Counted from the stretch's first letter, positions 40,513 through 50,979 are shown. The stretch: DNA of 52,492 nt from Deltaproteobacteria bacterium (GCA_031288415.1 JAITRL010000006.1:1-52492); one strand, 5' to 3'. Notes: a model not told the origin generated them from the sequence alone. Made by a program: numbers and translations.

Positions 40513-41616
40513 TCAGCCGCCCTGGCCCAGAAGCTCCCTTAAGCCCGCGGCGAGCTCGCTTATCTCCTCAGGGAGGCCCGCCGTGATCCTGATCTTGTCC
40601 GTAAGGCCGAATGAGCTTAAGGACCGCACGATCAGGCCTTTCCTGAAGAGCTCGGCGGTGAGCGCGTCGGCCGTGAAAGGCCCTGTGCCCGCCATCAGGA
40701 AGTTCGCCTGGGTGGGGAAGTGCGGGAGCCCCAGGTCCGCGAGGGCCGAGCCCAGGGTCTCCAGCCCGCTCCAGACCATGCGCAGGGTCCTGTGCACGTG
40801 CTCGGAGTCGCCCAGGGCGGCCAAGGCCCCGGCCTGGGCCAGGCTGTTCATGTTGAAGGGCTGGCGTACCCGGTTGACGGCCTCGGCCACCTCCGGCGGG
40901 GCGGCCATCCAGGCGGCGCGGGCCCCCGCCAGACCGTACAGCTTGGAGAAGGTCCGCAGGATAGCGGTCCTCCCCCGGCCCACGAGCTCCTTGATGTCCG
41001 GGAGGCGCTCCCTGGCGAAGTCGGCGTAGGCCTCGTCCAGGACCAGGAGGGCCCCGTCCGGGAGCTTGAGCTCCAGATCGAGGATGTCCTTGCGGCTCAG
41101 GAAGGCCCCGGTGGGATTGAGGGGGTTGTCGATGAAGACCAGCCGGGTCGCGGCGTCGCAGCTCGCCAGGATAGCCTCCAGATCGTGGCCGTAGGCTTCG
41201 GTGAGGGGGACTTCCCGGACTTCGGCCCCGGAGGCCGCCGCGCACTTGGCGTAGAGCGTGAAGGTGGGCCTGGACATGACCGCGTTGAGGCCGGGGCCGG
41301 CCAGGGCGTGTGACAGGACCAGGATAAACTCCGACGAGCCGTTGCCGCAGACCACCGTCCCGGGCGGGATGTCCCAGCGGGCGGCAATGGCCGCCTTGAG
41401 CTTCCCCGAAGAGGCATCCCCGTAGCGCCCGATGGAGCCGAGGGCGGCGGCCATGGCCTCGACGGCCTTGGGGGAGGGGCCCAGGCTGTTCTCGTTGGAG
41501 GCGAGCTTGACCGCGCGGGGGAGCCCGAGCTCTTCCATGGCCTCTTCGATGGATCTGCCGGGCACGTAGGGTGTGAGGTTCCGGATGTGTTCCGGGACAG
41601 GCACGCTCTTGGTCAT
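40513..41616 (-). CDS. hisC: Histidinol-phosphate aminotransferase
   Basis: KLASNENSLGPSPKAVEAM, DNPLNPTGAFLS, DEAYADF, FSKLYGLAGAR; ATG 41616 with ggaggcg SD. Confidence 0.95.
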   Translation of the reverse strand: MTKSVPVPEHIRNLTPYVPGRSIEEAMEELGLPRAVKLASNENSLGPSPKAVEAMAAALGSIGRYGDASSGKLKAAIAARWDIPPGTVVCGNGSSEFILVLSHALAGPGLNAVMSRPTFTLYAKCAAASGAEVREVPLTEAYGHDLEAILASCDAATRLVFIDNPLNPTGAFLSRKDILDLELKLPDGALLVLDEAYADFARERLPDIKELVGRGRTAILRTFSKLYGLAGARAAWMAAPPEVAEAVNRVRQPFNMNSLAQAGALAALGDSEHVHRTLRMVWSGLETLGSALADLGLPHFPTQANFLMAGTGPFTADALTAELFRKGLIVRSLSSFGLTDKIRITAGLPEEISELAAGLRELLGQGG

Positions 41617-42008
41617 GATCTCGCCTCCTGCGGCGGAAAATAATTCGCCGCCGTCTTGTTCGCCGCCTGGGGGCGTCTGCCGTGAACAGCCCGCCGGGAG
41701 TCCCCTGGGCCGGAGCCGCCGCCGGGTTCCGCCGGGCGATGTCAGCCGCCTGAAAGCGCCCAGGGGGGACCGGCCCGCAGGGAAGGCCATGCGCGGGGGA
41801 GCTTGCCTGGAAGCTCAGCGGGCTTGAGCCGTCGGCCGCCGGGAGCCCCCTTACGGGATAAGCCGCCGGGAAGGGCCCGGGGCTGGTCCCGGCCAGCCGG
41901 AAAACCATCCGGGCGGCCCGGCCGCGGCGCGTTCCGCAGCGGCGATAGATCCGGGGCGAACGGATGCCGTCAGAACTGCCAGGCGATGAGCCGTCGGGAG
42001 AGGTCCCC

Positions 42009-42041
42009 AAAAAAAACGCGGAACCGTTTGGTTCCGCGTTT
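42009..42041 (-). terminator. Intrinsic terminator for dnaA (minus strand)
   Basis: 12-bp perfect stem aaacgcggaacc-gttt-ggttccgcgttt; minus-strand hairpin is followed by an 8-T tract. Confidence 0.9.
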
Positions 42042-42306
42042 GATTATACGGGTGTCTCCGGGCCGGGCGCAATGCGCGCGGGGCGGCGCGTTAGGCCGAG
42101 GGCAGGGTACGCGGGGTTTGCCCGGAGAGGGCTTCAGGGCCGGAGCCGCCGGGGTCGGCGTCGAGGCCGGGAGGAGGCCCTGCGGACGGGAGCCCCAGGC
42201 TTAGGGGGGGCAGAAGGCTGGAGTGGGGGGAACGCGGCGCGCCCGAGGAGCGGGCGGCCTGCGGCTGGCCGGGGCGCCGGCCTGAGGCGTGCCTGTAAGC
42301 CCCAGG

Positions 42307-43755
42307 CTAATAGCGCGGCCGGGTCAGCTCGCCGATGTAGTAGTCCACCTGCCGCGTGATCCTGGGGTCGTCGCGGTACTCCTCGTCCATCTTGTTGATG
42401 GTGTACAGGGCCGAGGAGTGGCGCCTGCCGTAAAGCTTGCCTATCTCCACCAGGGTCTTGCCGGTGAGGCGCCTGGACAGGTAGATGCCTATCCGCCTGG
42501 CCTCGGAGTGCCTCTTGAGGCGGCTTTGGGAGGCCAGGTCCTCCTCGGTCACGTTGAAGGTGCGGCAGACGAACTTCAGGATGGAGTCCAGGTTGATGGG
42601 CGAGTGGCCGTCCGAGGTGGGCAGCGACCCCACGCAGTCGGTGGCCATGTCGAGGTCCGCCGGCCTTCCGGAGGCCCTGACGGTGGCCTTCACTGAGGCG
42701 ATGGAGGCCTCCAGGAGCCGCACGTCCGAGGTCACCCGGTCGGCGATGAACTCCAGGACCTTCCGGTCGATGCGCAGGCCCTCGGAGGTGGCCTTGCGGT
42801 CAAGTATCTTGAGGCGCGTGTCGAAGTCCGGCGGCCCGATGTGGGCGATCAGGCTGGAGTTCATGCGGGACCGGAGAGCCCTGTTGAGGCCCGGGATCTG
42901 CCGGGGCGGCCTGGTCGAGGTGAGGACTATCTTCTTGCCGCGGTTGAGCAGGGAGTCCAGGGTCATCCTGAGCTCGTCCTGGATACGTTCCTTGCCGGAG
43001 AGGAAGGTCACGTCCTCGACCATGAGGATGTCGCAGTCCTCGCGGAAGCGCCGCTTGAAGTCATCCATCAGGCGGCGGTTGAGGGACATGGTCATGAGGT
43101 TCGTGAAGTGTTCCGCCGTGACGTAGAGCACGGAGCTCTCCGGGCTGTGCTCGCGCACGTGGTGGACCAGGGCCTGGGAGAGGTGGCTCTTCCCTAGCCC
43201 GTTCTCGGACTGGAGGAAGAGGATCCCGGTGCTCATTTCAGGGTCGTCGGAAAAGGCCCTGGCAGTCGTGTGGGCCATGCGGTTCGGGTTCCCCACCACG
43301 AAATTCGCGAAGGTGAAGCTGCGGTTGAGGGCCAGGGCGTGGCGGGCGAAGAGGTCGCCCGAGCCGCCCCGGGCGGGCATTGGCGCGGTGAAGGGCCGAA
43401 TGGAGAATTCGGGGTGCGGCATCTCGTGGGGCAACTCCTGGGGAGGCCTGACACTGAAGGTGAAGGTCACCTTCAGCTCGGTGATCCCCAGGCTCATGGC
43501 GCCTTCCCTGAGGGCCTCCTCGATCTCTTTGCGGTAGTGGCCCAAAACGTACCTGTGGAAAAACTCGTTGGGAGAGACTATCTCCACGGCGTCCGGGGCC
43601 GCCATTCTCACGTGGAGGGGCTCGATCCAGGCGCTGTACAGCTGAGGGGAGAGTGTCCGGGGCATGAGCCTGTCTGAGAGGAGTTTCTTCGCCTCGGGCC
43701 ACAGGGGGCCGGCCGCGGAAGACAGCTCTCCCGCGCCGTCATGCTGGATTTCCAT
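42307..43755 (-). CDS. dnaA: Chromosomal replication initiator DnaA (divergent)
   Basis: SFTFANFVVGNPNRMAH, NGLGKSHL, ILMVEDVTFLSGKERIQDEL, domain IV RRIGIYLSRRLTGKTLVEIGKLYGRRHSSALYTINKM. Confidence 0.94.
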   Translation of the reverse strand: MEIQHDGAGELSSAAGPLWPEAKKLLSDRLMPRTLSPQLYSAWIEPLHVRMAAPDAVEIVSPNEFFHRYVLGHYRKEIEEALREGAMSLGITELKVTFTFSVRPPQELPHEMPHPEFSIRPFTAPMPARGGSGDLFARHALALNRSFTFANFVVGNPNRMAHTTARAFSDDPEMSTGILFLQSENGLGKSHLSQALVHHVREHSPESSVLYVTAEHFTNLMTMSLNRRLMDDFKRRFREDCDILMVEDVTFLSGKERIQDELRMTLDSLLNRGKKIVLTSTRPPRQIPGLNRALRSRMNSSLIAHIGPPDFDTRLKILDRKATSEGLRIDRKVLEFIADRVTSDVRLLEASIASVKATVRASGRPADLDMATDCVGSLPTSDGHSPINLDSILKFVCRTFNVTEEDLASQSRLKRHSEARRIGIYLSRRLTGKTLVEIGKLYGRRHSSALYTINKMDEEYRDDPRITRQVDYYIGELTRPRY

Positions 43756-43877
43756 TGAGGATCACCTTCGTGCTGATTTTGTTGCGGTGGTTTTTTCCGT
43801 TTAAGGAGGCGAAACGGGGCAGGCGCCCTTGAGGAGGGCGATCGAGAAAAAAAGGGCGCTACGGCGTTCCGTTTTTC

Positions 43878-43906
43878 AAGATAGACGATCCTGGGGCCTT
43901 TGACAA
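43878..43906 (-). promoter_or_regulatory. Candidate sigma70 promoter for dnaA (TTGTCA-17-TATCTT)
   Basis: Reverse complement of aagatagacgatcctggggcctttgacaa. Confidence 0.5.
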
Positions 43907-45446
43907 GACCCCCCATCTTCCGGAGGTCAGGGCCCCGGCCGGCCAGCCCTTGTTGAAACTGCTCAGTGGGCCGCCAAAGTGCCTTCCTGCCTTGTCTTTT
44001 TTCCGAAGGTCTTCAGGGGGCAGGCTTTTGCTGAAGCCTTTTCGCGGGGTCTCTGACCGGATAAATCCGCGGGGCGGTCCGGTTATTGAGAATGGCGGGG
44101 GCCCTTACCGGCCTGAGGGCAAGGTCAGGGAAACTCAAAAATCCTCCCAAATGCTCAATAATATGGCCAGCCGTCACGGTTGGCATAAACCCCTATTATC
44201 ACGGGATAATTTTTTTTTCGGCCCTGAACCGGCCGCCCGCCCCTCAGCTTGCGGAAGGGGATTCCGGCCGTAAGGCGGGCGCCTCTGGCGGCGGGCTGAA
44301 CTCCTTCAGGGCAAGGTCTCCAGCGGCTTCGGGACGGAGAAACGGCGGGCCGGGGAGCGGGGCGAGCCTCCCTGAACCGGGCCCGGGAAGGGTTCCCCGC
44401 CTCTGAACGGCTTTTCTCGGCGGCATCCGGAGGCGCGGCACCGGCCGCGCGCCGCTTAGGGAACCCCTGCGGCCGTCAGGGCCTGAAACCTCCGGCGGCA
44501 TGAGACGGGGAGCCTTTCGCGGAACGGGGACTGCCGGAGTCTGGGGCGGGGCAGGGCAGGGCGACCGGGCCCGGCGCGGCGGTTTTGGGACGTGGCTCCA
44601 AGGCCCTGGACGGGGAGGCTATGGCGTGCAGGCGGGCTGGCCGCCGCGGCCCTGACGTTGTGATGTCGCGGCCTCCGGCACAGGGAAGGGCTGCGGAAAC
44701 CTGGCGCGGGAGGGATTAGGCGACCGGGAGCCGGAGGGCCGCGGCAGTTAGGCCAGGGCAGGGTAAAGGCGGCAGGCCCGCGAGAAGCCTCGGCGGCCGT
44801 GCCCCGTGCGGGCCGCGGCGGCCGGGGCCAGGGAGCGGTTGAGTCTTTTTTAGCCCGGGCTTCAGGCCGGATGTCGGCCTGAAGCCCGCCGCGGCTCGTA
44901 GCCTGCGCCTGAAGAGGCTCTTGCGCCGCGCGTTAAAAAACCGAAACGGGGCTGACAGCGTGAAACTGCTTTAATTCCCGTTCAGGCGCCGGTTCGTGCT
45001 TGCGCTGCCGTAGGCAGGCCCTGCTTGCGCGGCATTAACTCTTGCGGGAATCGCCGGTGCGCCGCATGGAAACGGCCTTTCAGGCAAGCCGGAAGACGCC
45101 CTGGCCCCCGCGTGTTTTTCAGCGAAAATCAGGGAAACCTCGGAAAGAGCGCGGATCTGCGGTTTTCCTCGTTCCGGCCGGCGGCGCCGGTTTCGGGAGG
45201 CGAAATGAACCGCATGCCCCATGCGCGGAAATAACTATCGCGCTTACATCCTTAAATAGGCGAGATGCGGCGCCGATTTTCGGCTTCGGCGCGCCTGCGG
45301 CCGCGTTCCCCGGCGGAAGCCTTGTCTTGCGGCCGCGTTCCCGCAGTGACTGCGGGCCCCCACGATTTAAGCCTCGCCGCAGGCCAAGCCGATCCGTCCG
45401 CCGCGAAACGGGCAAAATGGTTCGGTGACAGGATTGCGCCTGGAGT

Positions 45447-45554
45447 TGCCGGCAGAGGCTCCTTCTGAGGAATAGTTTGCTGTGCCGGCAGAGGGGCCTT
45501 CTGGGGAATGGGCCGCTGTGCCGGCAGGCGCGCCTTCTGAGGGATAGGTCGCCG
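45447..45554. repeat. 36-nt tandem repeat, 3 copies
   Basis: tgccggcag... at 45447, 45483, 45519. Confidence 0.9.
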
Positions 45555-46054
45555 CGGCGGCGGTTGCGGCCGCGAAGGCACGGGAGGCGGCGACCGCTTG
45601 ATGTGCCGTAGGCTGTGCCTGCTTAGGCGAAAAGGCCGTGTCGGCCGGCGGCGGCGCATTATGGAGCGCCTTAGGCAGGTCAGGCGGGGAAGCGGAAGGC
45701 AGCGGCGCCTGCAGCAGGGGGTCCTGCAGGAAGAGGCGGCCTGCGGAGAGCCTCACGCGGGGTTCCGCAGTGAGTCGCCGCCCGATATTGGCCATTCCCG
45801 AGATCTGTCAGGGAAGATCTTTCAAGAGAAGCTTCCAGTGAAGAGCTTCCAGTCAGGGCCCTTCAGAGAGGATCCTTCAGAAAGCTCCCTTCAAAGGGGC
45901 TCGTTTAAGCGAGGAGCCTCCGGAGGGGAGCCTGCGGGGGCGCGTTTGCGCTTCAGTCTTTTTGGAGGATTATCCGGCGCTGACCGTACGCGAGGATTAT
46001 CCCGAGCGAAGCCTCCGCCGCAGGGGCTTAGGGCGGGAGGACAGGGAGGCCGCT

Positions 46055-47476
46055 TTAGCCCTTTTCCCTGGCGGTCACCTCGGCGGCAAGGGCTCCCTCG
46101 CCCAGCTGGAGCCGGAAGGCGTCCCCAGGCTCAATGTCCGCCGCCTTCCTGATTATCCGGCCTTGGGAGTCAGTGGCGATGCTGTAGCCCCGGGAGAGCA
46201 CGGCCAGGGGGGAGAGCAGCCGGAGCGCGGCTTCGGAGTGCTCCAGAGCCGTCCTGAAAGGGGTCAGCAGACGTTCCCGGAGGCCTCTGAGGGCGGTCGC
46301 CCGCTCCTGGAGCTCGCGGCGGGCGAGAGAGAGCCGGCGGTCCGGGGAGAGCAGCCGCAGCTGGCCTTCCAGGCGCTCGAGGGAGCTTCTGGCGTCTTTG
46401 GCGGTCATGGCCATGGCGGTCATAAGCCGCAGCCGGAAAGTCTCGGCGGCGCCCCTGGCCGCCTGGGCGGCGCGGCGGGCAGAGGCGGCCAGTGACTCCT
46501 GGAGCCTTCCGAGCGCGGAGCGGTGTCCGGCGAGGCGCCTTTGGAAGAGTTCGGAAGCCCTGCGCGAGAGGTCCTCGAGCGCGGCGCGGCGGCCCGCCAG
46601 GCGGTCGCGCACGGCGCGGCCCATGCGCTCGGCCATGCGCAGGGCCTCGTCGGCCGCGGCCCGGGCATCCGGGAACACGGCCTCGGCGGCGGCCGTGGGC
46701 GTGATGGCCCGGCGGTCGGCCGCGAGCTCCGTCAGGGACAGGTCCCTGGAGTGGCCCACGGCCGCGAGCACGGGCACGCGGGAGGCGGCCACGGCCCTGA
46801 CCAGGGCCTCCTCGTTGAAGGCCCACAGGTCGGCGGCGGAGCCGCCGCCCCTGGTCAGCACTATCACGTCGAAGCCGCCCCAGCCGTTGACCGCCTCTAT
46901 GGCCGCGGCCATCTCGGCCGCCGCCCCCTCGCCCTGCACCAGGACCGTGAAGAGGCTGATGCGGGCTCCGGGGAAGCGCCGGAGGGCCGTGCCCGTGAAG
47001 TCGCCCACCCCGGCCCCGGTCTTGGCGGTAAGGAGGGCCACCCTCCCCGGAAACAGCGGGAGGGGCCTTTTCCTGTCTTCCCGGAAGAGCCCTTCCCGCT
47101 CAAGCTTGGCCTTGAGGAGCTCGTAGGCCCGCCTGAGGGCCCCCTCGCCCCGGGGCTCCAGGCGTTTGCAGTCGATCTGGTAAGCGCTCCGGGGTGCGTA
47201 TACAGTGAGGTCGCCGTAGGCCAGCACCTCCAGCCCGTCGGCAAGAAGCTCGTCAGGAACCTGGCTTTTGGGGCCCCGTCTGCTTCGCCATACCACCCCG
47301 TCGAGGACGCCTCCGGATTTATCCTTGAGCGAGAAATAGGTGTGCCCGGAGGAGGGCCTGCGGACGCCGGAGAGTTCGCCCGTCACCGCTACCGGGCCTA
47401 TCTCTGATTTGAGACAGCATTTTATCCTGTTCGCCACGTCAGTGGGGGTGAGTATTTCCTGTGTCTTCTCCGGCAT
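46055..47476 (-). CDS. xseA: Exodeoxyribonuclease VII large subunit
   Basis: VTGELSGVRRPSSGHTYFSLKD, GVGDFTGTALRRFPGARI, VLTRGGGSAADLWAFNEE, TPTAAAEAVFPD, LSRGYSI. Confidence 0.96.
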   Translation of the reverse strand: MPEKTQEILTPTDVANRIKCCLKSEIGPVAVTGELSGVRRPSSGHTYFSLKDKSGGVLDGVVWRSRRGPKSQVPDELLADGLEVLAYGDLTVYAPRSAYQIDCKRLEPRGEGALRRAYELLKAKLEREGLFREDRKRPLPLFPGRVALLTAKTGAGVGDFTGTALRRFPGARISLFTVLVQGEGAAAEMAAAIEAVNGWGGFDVIVLTRGGGSAADLWAFNEEALVRAVAASRVPVLAAVGHSRDLSLTELAADRRAITPTAAAEAVFPDARAAADEALRMAERMGRAVRDRLAGRRAALEDLSRRASELFQRRLAGHRSALGRLQESLAASARRAAQAARGAAETFRLRLMTAMAMTAKDARSSLERLEGQLRLLSPDRRLSLARRELQERATALRGLRERLLTPFRTALEHSEAALRLLSPLAVLSRGYSIATDSQGRIIRKAADIEPGDAFRLQLGEGALAAEVTAREKG

Positions 47477-48417
47477 GTCTACTGAAACTGGCTCCGTTCT
47501 GTTCCTCGGCGTCTGACAGCCTCGCGGCGGTCCGGATCTCCTGGCAGAAGCTCCGCAGGCGCCGGGCGACATTCCCTGGTGAACCCCGCGGCGCCCCGCC
47601 GGAAGTCAGGCGGCATTCCCGAGGGAGACGGAAAATGCCCGGCAGGTCCGTTGGAACCGCCTGGCGCTTTCGCGGGTTATGGCCTGTGGAGTTCGCCGGC
47701 AAAGGCCCGGGAAAATCGTCAGGAGGCGCCTGGCGCTTTAGCTGGCAAGGGCCTGTGGCGGCCGACGGTAAAGGTCCGGGACATTCTGCCGGAACCGCAT
47801 GGCGCGTTCTCGCGGAATTGCCCGGGGCGTTCGCCGGGAGCGGCCGGCGGGGGCCGTTCGAAAGAGCCTGGGGCAGGAGCCCCGGATGGCCTGGGGCGGG
47901 CAGCGGCCCCTTCCCGTCCCCGCGTCTGCCGGCCCGCGCGAAAGGGGGGGAGGGGGCCTGCCTTAAGCTTTTTCCCGGGGGCCATGTCTTGTTATAATTG
48001 ACCGGTAGGCGCTAATTCCGGCCTCACGTAACGCCAAGGGCTGCTAACCCCTTGAGGTTGGCTGAGCCGCTTCTGGAAGACCTAAGCTGGCTTAAGGAAG
48101 CCATGAGGCCGCCTGGGCGGTTCAACAGGCGGCCAGGGGCCCCCTTTGGTCAGCTTTCAGTCAGCCTTGGGTCAGCTTCCGGGCGCCTTGAGGCCGTTGC
48201 TGCTTCGGTCGCGGCGAGCACTGAAAAGCTATTTTCCGACTGTCCCAGCCAAGCCCGGCATGCGCGCATCATATCATATATCCCGCAAGCCCCGCCTGCG
48301 GCGCGGCCTGCGGGGATCGGAAAGCCGCCGGCAACCCCAGCCCGAAACGGCTGACGGGGCCTGCGCCCCCTCCTTCCCCGTCCAGTCCGCTGGACGGGCT
48401 GGGCCCTCCCTGGCCCC

Positions 48418-48579
48418 GGCCTGTCCTGGCGGCTTCTATGCTTCGGCCTGTCCAGGCGCCTCTCCCGCCCCGGCCTGACCGGGCGCTTTCCTTGCTTTGG
48501 CCTGTCCTGGCGGCTTCTTCCCTTCGGCCTGTCCAGGCGCCTCTCCCGTCCCGGCCTGACCGGGAGCAAAATCCGGTGC
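48418..48579. repeat. 27-nt tandem repeat (6 units) organised as two 81-nt super-units
   Basis: ggcctgtcctgg.../ggcctgtccagg.../ggcctgaccggg... triplet repeated twice (starts 48418 and 48499). Confidence 0.95.
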
Positions 48580-48598
48580 CTTCCCCAAAGGAGACAAA

Positions 48599-50374
48599 GT
48601 GATATCCCCCTTCCCCCTGCTCGCGGCCGTGGCGGCCTTACCGCTCTTCCTTGCCCTCCAGGCATGTACCTCAGGCGATCCCGGGTCGGGGGCGGGTGAG
48701 GGGGCGCCCCCCGCCGCAGGCTCCCCCGCCGCCGATGTCCAGGCCGCCCCCCCGGCTCCCCCCGTCCAAGCCGCGCTTCCTGACGAGGCCCCGCCGCCGG
48801 CCCAGGCGCCTCCCGCAGCCGGGCCCGGGGAACGCCCGACGTCGTCGGACGGCAAGGATTACGGCGACTCGCTTATGGATGCGAGCATCGCGGAGGCCAC
48901 GAACCTGATCCCGGCGCTCGCGAGCGACACCTCCTCCGCCGCAGTGACCTCGCAGGTCTACCGGGGGCTGGTCAAGTACGACAAGGACCTCAGCCTCGTC
49001 CCGGATCTGGCCGAGTCCTGGGAGGTGTCCGACGATCAGCTGACCGTGACCTTCAAGCTGAAGGAAGGCGTGGTGTGGGAGGATGGGACTCCGTTTACGG
49101 CCGATGACTGCGTATTCACCTGGAAGCTCATGAGCGACCCCGACACCCCCACCCCCTACGGGGAGGATTTCCGGCAGATCGCCGAGGCCTCGGCCCCTGA
49201 CCCGCACACCTTCATCGTGAGGTACCACAGGACCCTTGCCACCTCCGTGCTCGTCTGGACCTTCAACATCATGCCCAAGCACCTGCTGGAAGGCGCGGAC
49301 CTCGACTCCAGCCCCCTGGCCCGCAGGCCGGTGGGCACCGGGCCGTTCCGGCTCCAGATGTGGGAGACGGGACAGAGGATCACTCTCGCCGCCAGCGACA
49401 CCTTCTCCGGAGGGAGGCCGCACCTGGACAAGCTGATCACCTCCATAATCCCCGACATGGCCACCCAGATGATGGAACTCAGCGCCGGAAGGCTCGACAT
49501 GATGACGTTGCTTCCGGACCAGTGGGAGCTCGCCATCGCGGACCCGGACCTTTCCCGGCGCTTCAACTTCCACCGTTACCCGGCCTTCTCCTACACCTAC
49601 CTGGGCTTCAACATGCGCGACCAGAGGCTCCAGGACGTGCTGGTCAGGCGCGCCATCAACTACGCCATCGACAAGGATGAGCTGGTGGAGGGGGTGCTCC
49701 TGGGCCTGGGGACGGTGGCCAACGGCCCGTTTAAGCCCGACATGTGGGCCAACAACAAGAACGTGCGCCCCTACCCCTACGATCCCGACAAGGCCCGCGA
49801 GCTGCTGGCCCAGGCCGGCTGGACCCAGACCGACCCCTCAGGGTACCTCGTCAAGGACGGCAGGAGGTTCACGCTCACCGTCCTCACCAACCAGGGCAAC
49901 AAGGTCCGCGAGCAGTGCGCCCTCATCATCCAGCAGCGCCTGAAGGCCGTGGGCATAGAGGTGAAGATCAGGATCCTCGAGTGGGCGGCCCTCACCAAGG
50001 AGAACCTGGACAAGCACGACTTCGAGGCCGTCATCATGGGCTGGACCATACCCCTTGACCCTGACCTGTTCGACGTCTGGAACTCCACCAAGACCAACCC
50101 CGGCGAGCTCAACTTCATCAGCTACAGCAACCCGGAGGTGGACCGGCTCATAGACGCCGCCCGCTTCACCCTGGACAGGGACTCCAGAAAGAGTTCCATC
50201 GACAAGATCCAGGAGATCTTCTACGAGGACGTGCCTTACGTGTTCCTTTTCGTGCCTGACTCGCTGACTGCCATCTCCAAGCGCTTCGAGGGCCCGGCGG
50301 TCGCGCCCATCGGCCTGGGTTACAACATAGAGGAATGGTGGGTGCCCAAGGACCGTCAGATCTGGCAGCAGTGA
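48599..50374 (+). CDS. ABC-type solute-binding lipoprotein, family 5 (peptide/nickel type)
   Basis: Lipobox LALQAC, Pro/Ala linker, LVPDLAESWEVSDDQLTVTFKLKEGVVWEDGTPFTADD; GTG start with aaggaga SD. Confidence 0.94.
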   Translation: MISPFPLLAAVAALPLFLALQACTSGDPGSGAGEGAPPAAGSPAADVQAAPPAPPVQAALPDEAPPPAQAPPAAGPGERPTSSDGKDYGDSLMDASIAEATNLIPALASDTSSAAVTSQVYRGLVKYDKDLSLVPDLAESWEVSDDQLTVTFKLKEGVVWEDGTPFTADDCVFTWKLMSDPDTPTPYGEDFRQIAEASAPDPHTFIVRYHRTLATSVLVWTFNIMPKHLLEGADLDSSPLARRPVGTGPFRLQMWETGQRITLAASDTFSGGRPHLDKLITSIIPDMATQMMELSAGRLDMMTLLPDQWELAIADPDLSRRFNFHRYPAFSYTYLGFNMRDQRLQDVLVRRAINYAIDKDELVEGVLLGLGTVANGPFKPDMWANNKNVRPYPYDPDKARELLAQAGWTQTDPSGYLVKDGRRFTLTVLTNQGNKVREQCALIIQQRLKAVGIEVKIRILEWAALTKENLDKHDFEAVIMGWTIPLDPDLFDVWNSTKTNPGELNFISYSNPEVDRLIDAARFTLDRDSRKSSIDKIQEIFYEDVPYVFLFVPDSLTAISKRFEGPAVAPIGLGYNIEEWWVPKDRQIWQQ

Positions 50375-50710
50375 CCCTGCCCGCCCCCTCAAGCCAAGCC
50401 GTCGCCTCAGGGTCCTGAGGCTTCGGCAGGCGGGGTCTTGGGCCTTCCGTCAGGGCAGCCGGCCGTCCTTAGGCGCCCCGCCTCAATGCCTTGAAGCGCG
50501 GGCCAGCGGCGTCTTAGGGAAGTCCAGCCGCGGCTTTCAGGCTCAGGCCTTGTTGGCCTTGAGGCGTCGGCTTAGGGGCCCTGCGCGCGCAGAAATGCAG
50601 GCCGCTGCGGCCGTGCGGCTTGCGAGGCTTGCCGCGGCCTTGCCGCCCGCAAAGACAGGAGGCAAGCAGGCGCGCATGGGCCCGCAACGGCCCCTTTGGG
50701 CCATGGATTT

Positions 50711-50905
50711 GCAGGCGCCTTGCCCCGCAAGGACCTGCAGGCGCCCCTGTAGGGCAGGCAGGGTTCTGCAGGCGCCCCTGCGGGGCAAGGCCCTGCAGGA
50801 GCCCTGCCGGGGATAGACCTGCAGGCGCCCCTGCGGGGCAAGGCCCTGCAGGGGCCCTGTCGGGGATAGACCTGCAGGCGTTCCTGTGAGGCAAGGCCCT
50901 GTCGC
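50711..50905. repeat. 53-nt tandem repeat (about 3 copies plus a degenerate copy)
   Basis: gcaggcgcccctgcggggcaaggccctgcagg at 50768, 50821, 50874. Confidence 0.9.
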
Positions 50906-50935
50906 GACGGCCCAGTGACCTCAGGCGAAAAAGTT

Positions 50936-50979
50936 AAGACCCCCGGCCCCCCGTTTTACGGCAGGGGGCCGGGGGTCTT
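50936..50979 (-). terminator. 16-bp perfect hairpin, probable terminator of the PilZ gene
   Basis: aagacccccggccccc - 12-nt loop - gggggccgggggtctt; minus-strand side continues into taactttttc. Confidence 0.75.

Noticed and set aside
48150-48855. Minus-strand repeat proteins (DRPKGRSRQDRPKQGK... and APGQAGAGEAPGQAEA...)
   Set aside because: These are translations of the 27-nt array antisense to the start of the SBP gene; no independent coding evidence.
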